Under the pieces are notes generated by a model, which worked only from the letters and a program-made list of their open reading frames with translations, did not search any database and was not told the DNA's origin. From the NCBI RefSeq assembly GCF_900110165.1, contig NZ_FOCQ01000005.1:186001-250000 (forward strand): a stretch of DNA of 64,000 nucleotides, read 5' to 3'. Position numbers and translations under genes: made by a program. This document shows, one piece after another, positions 52,618 to 62,638 of this stretch (position 1 is the stretch's first letter; each line of letters starts with the position of its first letter). This DNA is from Lihuaxuella thermophila. GTDB lineage: Bacteria > Bacillota > Bacilli > Thermoactinomycetales > Thermoactinomycetaceae.

Positions 52618-54108
52618 ATGCGTTTAGAGGAGCTAATCCGGCCGCTCGTTTTACATACTGCATCCGGTGACCTTGGCACGGAAATCACAGGAATTCAAAT
52701 CGATTCCCGTCAGGTAAAACCCGGGGACCTGTTTATCGCATTGCGCGGTTTTACCGTGGACGGTCACCGGTTTGTACCGCAAGCGGTGGAGAAGGGAGCT
52801 GCCGCCGTTCTCGTGGAGGAGCCTGTGACTGTTGATGTGCCTGTGGTGCGGGTTCCCGACACGCGACGGGCGATGGCAGTGGTGGCGGCTACTTTTTACC
52901 GTCATCCGACTCGTGAACTGAAGCTGATCGGGATTACGGGTACAAACGGGAAAACAACCACCTCCCATTTAATTCAACAGATTTTAAATGATGCCGGTCA
53001 CCCGGCAGGTCTCATCGGCACGATTCAAATGAAGATTGGAGACCGTACTTTCCCGGTCAAAAACACAACCCCGGAAGTGGTTGATCTCCAGAGAAGTTTT
53101 CGCATGATGTGTGACGAGGGTTGTGAGTATTCTGTCATTGAAGCTTCTTCCCACGCGCTCGATCTGGGAAGGACACGCGGTTGTCAGTTTCATGCTGCCG
53201 TCTTTACGAATCTGACACAGGACCATCTGGATTATCACGGAACGATGGAGCGATATCGGGAAGCGAAGGGCCTGTTGTTCAGCCAGCTGGGAAACCGCTA
53301 TGAAGATGACCCCGGTCAAAACTCTTATGCTGTCTTGAATGCGGATGATGAAGCTTCTGCTTATTTCGCCCGCATCACTCCGGCGCAAGTGATTACTTAC
53401 GGCATCGAAAAGCCGGCTGATGTCCGGGCGCAAGACATCCGGATCACATCTTCCGGCACGGCATTCACCCTGCAAACTTTTCGGGGCTCGATCGATGTCG
53501 GGCTGAAGCTGATCGGAAAGTTCAACGTGTATAATGTGCTGGCCGCAACCAGTGTGGCTTTACTTGAAGGAATCGATCTCACGAGAATCAAACAGAGTCT
53601 GGAGTCAGTTTCCAGTGTGGACGGCCGCTTTCAACCCGTACAAGCAGGGCAGCCCTATACCGTGCTGGTTGACTATGCCCACACTCCCGACAGCCTGGAA
53701 AACGTCCTGGCGACCATCCGCGAGTTTGCTGAAGGGAAGGTCATCTGTGTCGTTGGCTGCGGCGGAGACCGGGATCGCGGCAAAAGACCGCTCATGGCGC
53801 AAATCGCCGCCAGGTACAGCGATCTGACGGTGATTACATCGGATAATCCGCGCACCGAAGATCCGGAGGCGATCATTGCGGATATGGTGGAAGGACTCAA
53901 GGAAGTGGAAAAAGACCGTTATGTGACGATTGTGGATCGAAAGCAGGCGATCTTCGATGCCATTCGCCAGGCCCAGCCGAAAGATGTGGTTTTAATTGCC
54001 GGAAAAGGGCATGAGACCTATCAGGAAATCGGCGGGGTTCGCTATGACTTTGACGACCGTGAAGTAGCCAGGGAAGCAATTCTGACTCATGAACTGAATG
54101 AGGGATAA
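52618..54108 (+). CDS. murE: UDP-MurNAc-tripeptide synthetase MurE
   Basis: About 496 residues from the ATG at 52618 (GAGGAGGTACAGC). It adds the third residue, normally meso-diaminopimelate in Bacillales, to the peptidoglycan precursor. Motifs are the N-terminal DSRQVKPGDLFIALRGFTVDGH, the P-loop GITGTNGKTTTSHLI, SSHALDLGRTRGCQFHAAVFTNLTQDHLDYH, and DNPRTEDPEAI, the DNPR motif that marks diaminopimelate-adding enzymes. Confidence 0.96.
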   Translation: MRLEELIRPLVLHTASGDLGTEITGIQIDSRQVKPGDLFIALRGFTVDGHRFVPQAVEKGAAAVLVEEPVTVDVPVVRVPDTRRAMAVVAATFYRHPTRELKLIGITGTNGKTTTSHLIQQILNDAGHPAGLIGTIQMKIGDRTFPVKNTTPEVVDLQRSFRMMCDEGCEYSVIEASSHALDLGRTRGCQFHAAVFTNLTQDHLDYHGTMERYREAKGLLFSQLGNRYEDDPGQNSYAVLNADDEASAYFARITPAQVITYGIEKPADVRAQDIRITSSGTAFTLQTFRGSIDVGLKLIGKFNVYNVLAATSVALLEGIDLTRIKQSLESVSSVDGRFQPVQAGQPYTVLVDYAHTPDSLENVLATIREFAEGKVICVVGCGGDRDRGKRPLMAQIAARYSDLTVITSDNPRTEDPEAIIADMVEGLKEVEKDRYVTIVDRKQAIFDAIRQAQPKDVVLIAGKGHETYQEIGGVRYDFDDREVAREAILTHELNEG

Positions 54109-54110
54109 AT

Positions 54111-55502
54111 ATGATGGAACGCAAGTGTGAGTGGATTGAGAAAGTGACAGGCGGTGAACTCGTCGGCGGGCCGTCAGACAGGCATTTGCTCGTCCGGGGG
54201 GTTTCCACGGATACCCGCCAACTCCAGCCCAATCAGCTCTATGTCCCGTTGGCGGGTGAAAAGTTTGACGGTCATCAGTTTATCGAACAGGCAATCACGC
54301 GGGGAGCGGCGGCCGCGCTGTGGAAAAACGACCGCCCTTTGCCGGAGAAGAGGGAAATTCCGTTTATTCTGGTTCCCGATCCTCTTGCCGCCTTACAGCG
54401 GTTGGCCGAAGCGTATCGCACGGAGTCGGGTGTTCCCATCGTGGCCGTGACGGGAAGCAACGGGAAAACGACGACCAAAGATTTGATCGCGGCCGTTTTG
54501 AGTGCGAAATATCGCGTGCATAAAACGATGGGCAACCTTAATAACCATATAGGAGTTCCCCTTACCCTGCTGTCCATGCCCGAACAGGCCGGTGTGGCGG
54601 TAGTGGAAATGGGGATGAATCATGCCGGTGAAATCGCCTTGCTCTCCAGGATGGCGAAGCCGGATGTGGCCGTGATCACCAATATCGGAGAATCCCATAT
54701 GGAATTTCTTGGCAGCCGAGAAGGAATTGCCAAAGCGAAATTGGAAATAAAAGAAGGACTGCGTTCGGACGGGCCCATCATTTTCGATGGGGATGAACCG
54801 CTGCTCAATCAATTGCTGGCTGATGATCACCATCCGCACGTGCGCATCGGCTGGAAGACGGATGGGGACGACTCTCCCACAGAGATCGAGATGAGAGGCG
54901 TGGAGGGCTTTACTTTCCGCTCTGCCAAGCGACATACCCTCTTTCGACTCCCTCTCCTCGGCAGGCACAACATCAAAAATGCCCTGTTGGCTGTTGCAGT
55001 GGGGCGTCACTTCGGCCTGTCCGAAGAAGAAATTGCGGATGGATTGGCCAAGGTCCGGCTGACAGGCATGCGGCTGGAGTTAGAGAAGGCGAACAATGGC
55101 ATGACCATCATCAACGATGCTTACAATGCCAGCCCTACTTCCATGCGGGCCGCTCTTGACCTGCTCGCTGAACTGGAGCCCCATCTGGAAAAATGGGCGC
55201 TGCTGGGCGATATCCTCGAAATCGGTAAAGAGGAAGAAAGTTATCATAAAGAACTGGGAGCTTATGCTGTCCAGAAGGGAATTTCCCGCATTTATACGAT
55301 TGGCAAGCGTGGGCGGTGGATTTTGGAGGGTGCCCGCGCATCGAGTCCTGCACAGGACAGAATCATTCATCATTTCGCTTCTCTCGATGAAGCAAGCGAA
55401 GCTCTAGCGCAAGAGGGAAATCCAAGCGTATTGTTGCTTGTGAAAGCTTCACGTGCGGTTCAATTGGATCAGGTAGTAAAGAAATTAACTGAAGGAGAGT
55501 AG
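54111..55502 (+). CDS. murF: UDP-MurNAc-tripeptide:D-Ala-D-Ala ligase MurF
   Basis: A 463-residue Mur ligase. It contains [25 protein letters not shown], the P-loop [69 protein letters not shown], and [22 protein letters not shown], the MurF hallmark. It starts two bases after the murE stop. In B. subtilis murF is not in this cluster; here it sits between murE and mraY as in many other bacteria. Confidence 0.96.
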   Translation: MMERKCEWIEKVTGGELVGGPSDRHLLVRGVSTDTRQLQPNQLYVPLAGEKFDGHQFIEQAITRGAAAALWKNDRPLPEKREIPFILVPDPLAALQRLAEAYRTESGVPIVAVTGSNGKTTTKDLIAAVLSAKYRVHKTMGNLNNHIGVPLTLLSMPEQAGVAVVEMGMNHAGEIALLSRMAKPDVAVITNIGESHMEFLGSREGIAKAKLEIKEGLRSDGPIIFDGDEPLLNQLLADDHHPHVRIGWKTDGDDSPTEIEMRGVEGFTFRSAKRHTLFRLPLLGRHNIKNALLAVAVGRHFGLSEEEIADGLAKVRLTGMRLELEKANNGMTIINDAYNASPTSMRAALDLLAELEPHLEKWALLGDILEIGKEEESYHKELGAYAVQKGISRIYTIGKRGRWILEGARASSPAQDRIIHHFASLDEASEALAQEGNPSVLLLVKASRAVQLDQVVKKLTEGE

Positions 55503-55512
55503 AGAAGCAAAA

Positions 55513-56535
55513 ATGTATGATTTATTGGACCTTCGTATGATTCTCATCCCGCTCGCCGTTGCCTTCGGAATCGGCGTGCTCTTAGGACCGATGTTTATCC
55601 CGACGCTGAGGCGGTTGAAATTTGGACAGAGCATCCGTGAAGAGGGGCCGCAAGCGCACTTGAAAAAAGCAGGCACCCCGACCATGGGCGGATTGATCAT
55701 CCTTACTTCGGTCGTGCTTACGGCCATTCCGTTCAGCAGCTGGGCGCTCTTGGAAAGCAGAGAGAAAGTGATCAACGCTGACCTGTTCTTTCTGCTGTTT
55801 GCCACACTCGGTTATGGAATTATCGGCTTTTTAGATGATTACATTAAAGTAGTGATGAAGAGAAGCCTCGGTTTGACTGCGAACCAAAAGTTATTGGGAC
55901 AGCTTTTTATCGGTTTGGTCTTATTCTGGGTACTTCTTCAGGTTCGCGCGACTCAGCCGGATAAATTCATCTTTGAAGTGGCGATCCCGGGTACGGATTG
56001 GATCATTCAGCTCAACTGGCTTTATTTGCCGCTCCTGCTCTTCATGATGATCGGGACTTCCAACGCGGTAAATTTAACCGATGGCTTGGACGGCCTGTTA
56101 GCCGGAACGGCTGCCTGCGCGTATGGTGCCTACGCTATTATCGGGTGGTATCAAAGCAACCAAACGGTTACCATTTTCTCCATCGCCGTCGTCGGAGCTC
56201 TCCTGGGCTTTTTAGTTTATAACGCCCATCCGGCCAAGGTGTTTATGGGGGATACCGGCTCCCTGGCCCTGGGAGGCGGTCTGGCAGCACTGGCGGTGAT
56301 TACGAAAACCGAGTTGCTGTTGCCGATTATCGGCGGGATTTTTGTGGTTGAGACGCTCTCGGTCATGATCCAAGTGACTTCCTTCAAACTTCGCGGGAAA
56401 CGGGTTTTCCGCATGAGCCCGCTTCACCACCACTTTGAATTAGTGGGCTGGTCCGAGTGGCGGGTGGTTACCACCTTCTGGTTTGTCGGCTTTCTGCTTG
56501 CCGCATTAGGGGTCTATCTCGAGGTGTTCTTTTGA
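55513..56535 (+). CDS. mraY: Phospho-MurNAc-pentapeptide translocase MraY
   Basis: A 340-residue enzyme with ten membrane spans that makes lipid I. It has [47 protein letters not shown] (the Asp-Asp motif), [18 protein letters not shown] and [44 protein letters not shown], then [23 protein letters not shown]. All catalytic blocks are intact. The murD start overlaps its stop (TGATG). Confidence 0.97.
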   Translation: MYDLLDLRMILIPLAVAFGIGVLLGPMFIPTLRRLKFGQSIREEGPQAHLKKAGTPTMGGLIILTSVVLTAIPFSSWALLESREKVINADLFFLLFATLGYGIIGFLDDYIKVVMKRSLGLTANQKLLGQLFIGLVLFWVLLQVRATQPDKFIFEVAIPGTDWIIQLNWLYLPLLLFMMIGTSNAVNLTDGLDGLLAGTAACAYGAYAIIGWYQSNQTVTIFSIAVVGALLGFLVYNAHPAKVFMGDTGSLALGGGLAALAVITKTELLLPIIGGIFVVETLSVMIQVTSFKLRGKRVFRMSPLHHHFELVGWSEWRVVTTFWFVGFLLAALGVYLEVFF

Positions 56536-57911
56536 TGAATAGGGATTGGAAATACTGGGAAAATCGTACGGTTGTGGTACTTGGCCTCGCAAGGAGCGGG
56601 TTGGCTGTTGCCAAACTGCTGCACGGGCTTGGGGCCAAAGTGGTTGCCAATGATTTAAAACCGCGTACCCAATGTCCCGAAGCAGGGATTCTCGAAGAGT
56701 TGGGAGTCCCTGTGATTTGCGGGGAGCATCCGGATGATTTGATTCATGATCACGTCGACCTTGTGGTGAAAAACCCGGGTATTCCCTACCGGGCCAAGCC
56801 GGTCAAACAGGCCTTGGCCAAAGGGGTCCCTGTCGTCACGGAAGTGGAGATCGCCGGATGGCTGTCGCAAGCTCCCATTGTTGGAATCACGGGCTCCAAC
56901 GGGAAGACGACCACAACGACCCTCGTTGGGAAAATGCTGAATGCCGGTGGATTGAAAGCGGTGGTGGCCGGAAATATCGGACAAGCACTGACCGATGTGG
57001 TGCAGGAAGTAACGGCTGACCAGTGGCTGGTTGCCGAACTCAGCAGCTTCCAGTTGAAAGGTACGTTAAAGTTCCGGCCGAAAGCAGCTGCTCTGTTGAA
57101 CGTGGTGCCCGCCCATCTGGATTATCATGAGACGATGGAAGACTATATCTTTTCGAAAAAGCGCATTTTCCAAAATCAAACTCCGGAAGATGTGGCGGTG
57201 CTAAATTTTGATTCGGAAGTTTGCCGGCAAATCGGTGAGTCCATCGCCGGCCGGATTTTATGGTTCAGCCGGAAAGAGCAGGTTGAGCAGGGAGTGTTCG
57301 TCTGCGGGGGATGGATCGTCGCCCGTCTGCCGGGACAGGCTGAACAAAAGATTTTACCGGTGAAAGAAATCGCACTGCGGGGAGACTTTAACCTGGAGAA
57401 CGCGCTGGCTGCGACTGCCCTGGCTCTTTCTTGCGGTTGCCCCGTTTCCGCCGTTGAAGAAACCTTGCGAACCTTCCGCGGGGTGGAGCACCGGCTGGAG
57501 CATGTGGCGACCATTCAGGGAGTGCAGTATTATAACAACTCCAAAGCGACCAATGCCCAGGCGGCCATCCACTCCTTGCAATCATTTGAAGAACCGGTCG
57601 TTTTAATTGCCGGGGGGTTGGACCGCGGCGTTGATTTCAAGGAACTGGTTCCCGTCCTCAAGGAGCGGGTGAAAGCAGTGATTGCCTATGGCCAGACCAA
57701 GTCCATATTTATGGAACGGGCCAAAGAGGCGGGAATTGAGGAACGGCATACCGCCACGGATGTGACGGAGGCAGTCGGACTGGCCAGCCGCCTCGCCGGA
57801 CCGGGAGATGTCGTGCTCTTGTCTCCTGCTTGTGCAAGTTGGGATATGTACACCTCTTTTGAAGAGCGGGGAAGCATATTTAAACAAGCTGTGCATAGTC
57901 TTCAAATATAG
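56535..57911 (+). CDS. murD: UDP-MurNAc-L-Ala:D-Glu ligase MurD
   Basis: A 458-residue Mur ligase starting at the ATG that overlaps the mraY stop. It contains VVVLGLARSGLAVAKLLHGLGAKV, VKNPGIPY, the P-loop [75 protein letters not shown] and LLSPACASWDMYTSFEERG, all MurD hallmarks. It adds D-glutamate to UDP-MurNAc-L-alanine. Confidence 0.97.
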   Translation: MNRDWKYWENRTVVVLGLARSGLAVAKLLHGLGAKVVANDLKPRTQCPEAGILEELGVPVICGEHPDDLIHDHVDLVVKNPGIPYRAKPVKQALAKGVPVVTEVEIAGWLSQAPIVGITGSNGKTTTTTLVGKMLNAGGLKAVVAGNIGQALTDVVQEVTADQWLVAELSSFQLKGTLKFRPKAAALLNVVPAHLDYHETMEDYIFSKKRIFQNQTPEDVAVLNFDSEVCRQIGESIAGRILWFSRKEQVEQGVFVCGGWIVARLPGQAEQKILPVKEIALRGDFNLENALAATALALSCGCPVSAVEETLRTFRGVEHRLEHVATIQGVQYYNNSKATNAQAAIHSLQSFEEPVVLIAGGLDRGVDFKELVPVLKERVKAVIAYGQTKSIFMERAKEAGIEERHTATDVTEAVGLASRLAGPGDVVLLSPACASWDMYTSFEERGSIFKQAVHSLQI

Positions 57912-57948
57912 GAAAAGCTTGCCCAATTTTTAAGAGGTGAAAACGCCC

Positions 57949-59049
57949 ATGAATAAAATGCGAACTTCTCCCGACTTTGTGATTGTAAGCGCCATTCTCC
58001 TTTTATTGGCGATCGGCGTGATCATGGTCTATAGTGCTAGCGCTTCTTTTGCATATCACAAATACGGAGATCCGTTTTATTTCGCAAAGCGACAATTGCT
58101 ATTTGCCGCTTTGGGCGTTTTTTTGATGTTCCTGATTGCAAACCTCGATCCGAAAAAGTTGTACGAATGGGCTACACCCGGTCTTATATTCTGTTTTATT
58201 TTGCTGATCGTTGTGCTGATCCCCGGTGTGGGGATTTTAAGGAACGGTGCGCGAAGCTGGCTGGGCATCGGGGCATTCAGCATTCAGCCCTCGGAATTTA
58301 TGAAATTGGCGATGATCGCATTCCTCGCCAAGACTTTTTCCCGGCCGGATTACCAAATAACGAAGTTTAGCACAGGCTTTTTGCCGGGGCTTGCTGTTCT
58401 GGGAGCCGCTTTTGCCCTGATCATGCTCCAGCCCGATTTGGGTACAGGAACAGTCCTGGTGGGCACAGGAATCGTCCTGATCTTTGCCGCGGGGGCGAGG
58501 ATGAAGCATCTGTTTGGCTTTATCATGCTGGGAGTGGCCGGCTTTGTCGCACTGATTTTAGCTGCTCCCTACCGTATTCAACGGATTACCGCTTTTCTCA
58601 ATCCGTGGCAAGATCCGCGTGGGGCGGGCTATCAGATCATTCAATCCCTGTATGCGATCGGTCCCGGAGGGCTGTTGGGAGCGGGCCTCGGTTTAAGCCG
58701 GCAAAAACATCTGTATCTCCCTGAGCCGCATACGGACTTTATTTTCTCCATCCTGGCGGAAGAATTGGGCTTTTTGGGCGCAGGGACAGTCATTATCTTA
58801 TTCGCAGTGCTGGTCTGGAGGGGCCTCCGGGTTGCGATCGGAGCTCCCGATCTGTTTTCCAGCCTGGTCGCAACCGGGATCACTGCGATGATCATGATCC
58901 AGGCTGTCATCAATATCGGAGTCGTATCCGGTGCTTTTCCGGTAACGGGGATCACCTTGCCTTTCTTAAGTTACGGAGGGTCCTCACTCACCTTGACGTT
59001 GGTTGCCGTTGGTGTATTGCTCAATCTATCCCGTTTTACTCGACGGTAA
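57949..59049 (+). CDS. spoVE: SEDS glycosyltransferase SpoVE/FtsW
   Basis: 366 residues from the ATG at 57949, behind AAGAGGTGA; a GTG at 57937 lies inside that site. Ten membrane spans are present with SEDS signatures: GVIMVYSASASFAY, RNGARSWLGIGAFSIQPSEFMKLAMIAFLAK, MLQPDLGTG, ILAEELGFLGAG and the end GITLPFLSYGGSSLTLTLVAVGVLLNLSRF. Length and place between murD and murG equal B. subtilis SpoVE, which works with SpoVD on cortex. It may instead, or also, serve as the division FtsW; no second copy is in the window. Confidence 0.9.
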   Translation: MNKMRTSPDFVIVSAILLLLAIGVIMVYSASASFAYHKYGDPFYFAKRQLLFAALGVFLMFLIANLDPKKLYEWATPGLIFCFILLIVVLIPGVGILRNGARSWLGIGAFSIQPSEFMKLAMIAFLAKTFSRPDYQITKFSTGFLPGLAVLGAAFALIMLQPDLGTGTVLVGTGIVLIFAAGARMKHLFGFIMLGVAGFVALILAAPYRIQRITAFLNPWQDPRGAGYQIIQSLYAIGPGGLLGAGLGLSRQKHLYLPEPHTDFIFSILAEELGFLGAGTVIILFAVLVWRGLRVAIGAPDLFSSLVATGITAMIMIQAVINIGVVSGAFPVTGITLPFLSYGGSSLTLTLVAVGVLLNLSRFTRR

Positions 59050-59072
59050 GCATGAAGCGGAGGGGAAAATAA

Positions 59073-60188
59073 ATGAAAAGAATTCTGCTGTCCGGAGGAG
59101 GAACCGGCGGGCATATTTATCCCGCCTTAGCCATTGCCAGAGCCGTGAAGAAGAGATATCCTGATGTAGAGATTGCTTATATTGGAACAGAAAACGGCCT
59201 GGAGTCCAAAATCGTTCCCAAAGAAGGAAACATCCGTTTTTACACAGTGGAGATCCAGGGGTTTAAAAGAAGCATCTCCTGGGAAAATGTGAACACGATT
59301 CGCAAGTTCATTCGTGCGGTGAAAAAATCAAAAGAATACATACAAGAGTTCCGGCCGGATGCGGTGGTTGGAACCGGTGGATATGTCAGCGGCCCGGCGG
59401 TGTATGCCGCCCATCAACTGGGGGTTCCCACTTTGATCCACGAGCAAAATGTGGTTCTGGGACTGACGACCAAATTTTTATCCCGCTTTGCCGATGTGGT
59501 GGCCATCAGTCTGGAGGAGTCACAAAAATATCTGACCCATGCACGCCGCATCGTTTTTACGGGTAATCCGAGGGCGACGGAAGTGGTACAAGCCAATGCC
59601 GCGGCAGGGAGAAAATCACTGGGGATTTCGGATCTTCATCGCCCCATCGTTCTCTTCTTTGGCGGCAGCCGGGGAGCCAAGGCGATCAATGAAGCTGTTT
59701 TGCAAATGATTCCCCGCATGAAAGAACTGCCCCAAGTTCAATTTGTCTACGTAACAGGAGAAATCCATTATGAAGCGATTCGTTCGCGCATCGGCCAGGA
59801 TGAATGCCCCAATCTGGAAGTTCTCCCGTTTATTTACAACATGCCGGATGTGCTGGCTGCCACTTACCTGGTAGTGGCCCGGGCAGGCGCATCTACACTT
59901 GCCGAATTGACATCTTTGGGACTGCCGTCTATTCTGATTCCGTCCCCCTATGTCACGAACAATCATCAAGAAGCCAATGCCCGCTGGCTTCAGGAACAGG
60001 GAGCGTCCAAGATGCTTCTGGAAAGCGAGTGTACCGGTGAAAACCTGTGGGCAGAGGTGAAAAGATTGATTGAAAACCCTGAACTGCATCATGAGATGAG
60101 TGAAGCGGCTCGCAAATTGGGCCGTCCACAAGCAGCTGAGGTGTTGGTGGATGAACTGGAAAAAATCTCTCTTGCCGGAGTTCAATAA
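59073..60188 (+). CDS. murG: UDP-GlcNAc transferase MurG
   Basis: A 371-residue GT-B enzyme that makes lipid II. It starts MKRILLSGGGTGGHIYPALAIA (glycine-rich loop), followed by GTGGYVSGPAVYAAHQLGVPTLIHEQN, PIVLFFGGSRGAKAINEAV, YNMPDVLAATYLVVARAGASTLAELTSLGLPSILIPSPYVTNNHQEANARWL. All UDP-GlcNAc site residues are present. The gap to murB is about 115 bases. Confidence 0.97.
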   Translation: MKRILLSGGGTGGHIYPALAIARAVKKRYPDVEIAYIGTENGLESKIVPKEGNIRFYTVEIQGFKRSISWENVNTIRKFIRAVKKSKEYIQEFRPDAVVGTGGYVSGPAVYAAHQLGVPTLIHEQNVVLGLTTKFLSRFADVVAISLEESQKYLTHARRIVFTGNPRATEVVQANAAAGRKSLGISDLHRPIVLFFGGSRGAKAINEAVLQMIPRMKELPQVQFVYVTGEIHYEAIRSRIGQDECPNLEVLPFIYNMPDVLAATYLVVARAGASTLAELTSLGLPSILIPSPYVTNNHQEANARWLQEQGASKMLLESECTGENLWAEVKRLIENPELHHEMSEAARKLGRPQAAEVLVDELEKISLAGVQ

Positions 60189-60303
60189 AAAAAGGTTCGA
60201 AGCCAGTGGGCATGCGTCACATAAAACGCTCACTGGCATAAACTATGTTAAACCAATCTCGGGTGGAAACAATCCGCACTTCATCGAGTGAGGAGGGACG
60301 ACT

Positions 60304-61215
60304 GTGATCAACAAGATTTTAGCGGAATTAGCCACATGCGGAGTACAAGACGTGAGAGTCAATGAACCATTGTCCCGCCACACAACATGGAAAGTTGGCG
60401 GACCAGCCGATCTGATGATCTATCCCCATAACAAAGAAGAGTTAGAACGGGCCATGAAGATCGTTTATAAACATCAAGTGCCCTGGAGAGTCATTGGGCG
60501 TGGGTCCAATTTGTTGGTACGAGACGGAGGCATTCGGGGCGTTGTTTTTAAACTGGATGAAGGATTTAACTACTTCAGGGCAGACGGTCCCCGAATAACT
60601 GCAGGTGGAGGCTACTCTACCATTCTTCTGGCTTCGATGTCGGCCAAATACGGGCTGACCGGATTGGAGTTTGCCGGAGGGATTCCGGGGAATGTGGGAG
60701 GGGCTGTTTACATGAATGCCGGTGCGCACGGCTCTGAAATCTCTGAAGTCCTCTCCTCCGCCGAGATCCTCACCGAAAGCGGAGAATGGTTAACCCTTTC
60801 CAACGAAGAACTCAAATTTCGCTATCGTACCTCTATCTTGCAAAAGGAACTTCGTGGCATTGTGACGGAAGCCACATTTGAGCTGAAGATGGGGGATAAG
60901 AAGAAAATTGCTTCTGCACTGGCTAGTTTTAAGGATCGTCGAAGAAAAACACAACCACTTCAATTTCCGTGTGCCGGAAGTGTGTTCCGCAATCCTCCCG
61001 GGGATCATGCCGGAAGGCTGATTCAGGAAGCCGGGCTGAAGGGCTACCGGATTGGGGATGCGGAAGTATCGACGTTACACGCAAACTTTATAATTAACCG
61101 GGGACAGGCAACGGCAAACGATGTGCTGACACTCATTGAACACATCATCAAAACGGTTGAAGAAAAATTTTCCGTTACGTTAGAACCGGAAGTTCAAGTG
61201 GTGGGTGAAGGGTAA
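60304..61215 (+). CDS. murB: UDP-N-acetylenolpyruvoylglucosamine reductase MurB
   Basis: A 303-residue FAD enzyme from a GTG with GAGGAGGGACG upstream. It is the short, type II MurB usual in Firmicutes. TTWKVGGPADLMIYP, GRGSNLLVRDGGIRGVVF, FAGGIPGNVGGAVYMNAGAHGSEIS, the catalytic Ser in PCAGSVFRNPPGDHAGRLIQEAGLKG, and LEPEVQVVGEG at the end identify it. murA starts 14 bases later. Confidence 0.96.
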   Translation: MINKILAELATCGVQDVRVNEPLSRHTTWKVGGPADLMIYPHNKEELERAMKIVYKHQVPWRVIGRGSNLLVRDGGIRGVVFKLDEGFNYFRADGPRITAGGGYSTILLASMSAKYGLTGLEFAGGIPGNVGGAVYMNAGAHGSEISEVLSSAEILTESGEWLTLSNEELKFRYRTSILQKELRGIVTEATFELKMGDKKKIASALASFKDRRRKTQPLQFPCAGSVFRNPPGDHAGRLIQEAGLKGYRIGDAEVSTLHANFIINRGQATANDVLTLIEHIIKTVEEKFSVTLEPEVQVVGEG

Positions 61216-61229
61216 TCGGAGGTGGCGTT

Positions 61230-62501
61230 TTGGAGCATTTCGTCATCAAAGGTGGAAAGCCATTGTCTGGTTCCGTTCGTGTTCAAGGAGCAAAAAATGC
61301 TGCCTTGCCAATTATGGCGGCCACTGTGTTATCCGGGGGGAAACACGAAATTGACGGGGTACCGGATCTAACGGACATTTCGACTATGTGCAAGATCCTT
61401 GAAGCGTTGGGAGCGAAAATCCGACGAACCGGTACCAAGATGGAGGTAAATACGAATTCCATCCAAATTTCCCACATTCCTGATGATTTGATGAGCCGGA
61501 TGCGTTCCTCGATCTTTCTTATGGGCCCCCTCTTGGCTCGCTTAAACCGTGTCAGTGTAACAAGGCCGGGAGGATGTGCGATCGGCAACCGGCCGATTGA
61601 TATCCATCTCAAAGGTTTAACCAAGCTGGGAGCGGAGATCCGGGAGGAAGATGGAGTCATTCATTGTTCGGCATCACATCTGACCGGCGCGGAAGTCGTA
61701 CTCGACTTTCCGAGTGTGGGGGCCACGGAAAATGTGATGATGGCCGCGGTACTCGCCAAAGGGAAAACGACCATCATCAATGCGGCCAGGGAACCGGAAA
61801 TCATCGACCTTCAAAATTTCCTGAATCAAATGGGAGCCAATATTCAAGGGGCCGGAAGTTCCGTGATCGTCATTCATGGAGTCAGGGAACTAAGATCCAT
61901 CTCATACCAGATCATACCGGACCGCATTGTGGCGGGTACATTGGTGGCAGCAGCAGCGGCAACGGGCGGGGAAATGGTGCTGGAGCATGTGGTGCCGGAG
62001 CACTTGACCAGCGTTTTGGAGCTTCTGAAACGCGCCGGCCTGCAAATGGAGATCGAACGGGAACGCCTTTGGGTTCGAGCTTCCCGTCGTTTAAAGGCTC
62101 TTGATCATGTGGTGACTGAACCGTACCCCGGCTTTCCTACGGATATGCAGCCCCAGATGATGGCTTCGCTCTCTCTTGCCGAGGGAACCAGCCGATTGTC
62201 GGAACAAATATTTGAATCCCGGCTGAAACACGTGCCTGAATTGAGGCGGATGGGTGCGGATCTTCATATCGAGGATAACACGGTCATCATTCGCGGCCTC
62301 CCGAAATTGTGCGGTGCCGTGGTCACAGCCACTGATTTGCGTGCCGGAGCCGCTTTGGCCATTGCCGGGCTGGCAGCAGAAGGGACGACGATTGTAAAAG
62401 GTATTGAACATATCGACCGCGGATACTACCAGCTGGAAAATGTATTCAGCCAACTGGGCGCTGACATCACCCGCAAAAAGATAGACCCGTCTTCTTCTTA
62501 A
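61230..62501 (+). CDS. murA: UDP-GlcNAc 1-carboxyvinyltransferase MurA
   Basis: A 423-residue enzyme, from TTG behind GGAGGTGG. It transfers enolpyruvate to UDP-GlcNAc, the first step of cell-wall precursor synthesis. QGAKNAALPIMAATVLS (Lys-Asn pair), RSSIFLMGPLLARL, the active-site segment RPGGCAIGNRPIDIHLKGLTKLGA with the fosfomycin-target Cys, and DLRAGAALAIAGLAAEGTT are present. It stands between murB and divIB as in several Bacillales other than B. subtilis. Confidence 0.96.
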   Translation: MEHFVIKGGKPLSGSVRVQGAKNAALPIMAATVLSGGKHEIDGVPDLTDISTMCKILEALGAKIRRTGTKMEVNTNSIQISHIPDDLMSRMRSSIFLMGPLLARLNRVSVTRPGGCAIGNRPIDIHLKGLTKLGAEIREEDGVIHCSASHLTGAEVVLDFPSVGATENVMMAAVLAKGKTTIINAAREPEIIDLQNFLNQMGANIQGAGSSVIVIHGVRELRSISYQIIPDRIVAGTLVAAAAATGGEMVLEHVVPEHLTSVLELLKRAGLQMEIERERLWVRASRRLKALDHVVTEPYPGFPTDMQPQMMASLSLAEGTSRLSEQIFESRLKHVPELRRMGADLHIEDNTVIIRGLPKLCGAVVTATDLRAGAALAIAGLAAEGTTIVKGIEHIDRGYYQLENVFSQLGADITRKKIDPSSS

Positions 62502-62638
62502 ACAGTAGCACTGAAGCAGTGCCGCTGTTTTTTCTGTTAAAAGCTCTTCTAACCTATTATATTTGTGGTAATATATAGGGAAGACTAAAGTAATTTTTGG
62601 ATAGATAAAGCGGTATGGAGACGAAAGGAGAGTCCACC

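Noticed and set aside
61664-62104. 146-codon frame inside murA
   Set aside because: It is an alternative-frame shadow of murA with low-complexity composition and no start signal.
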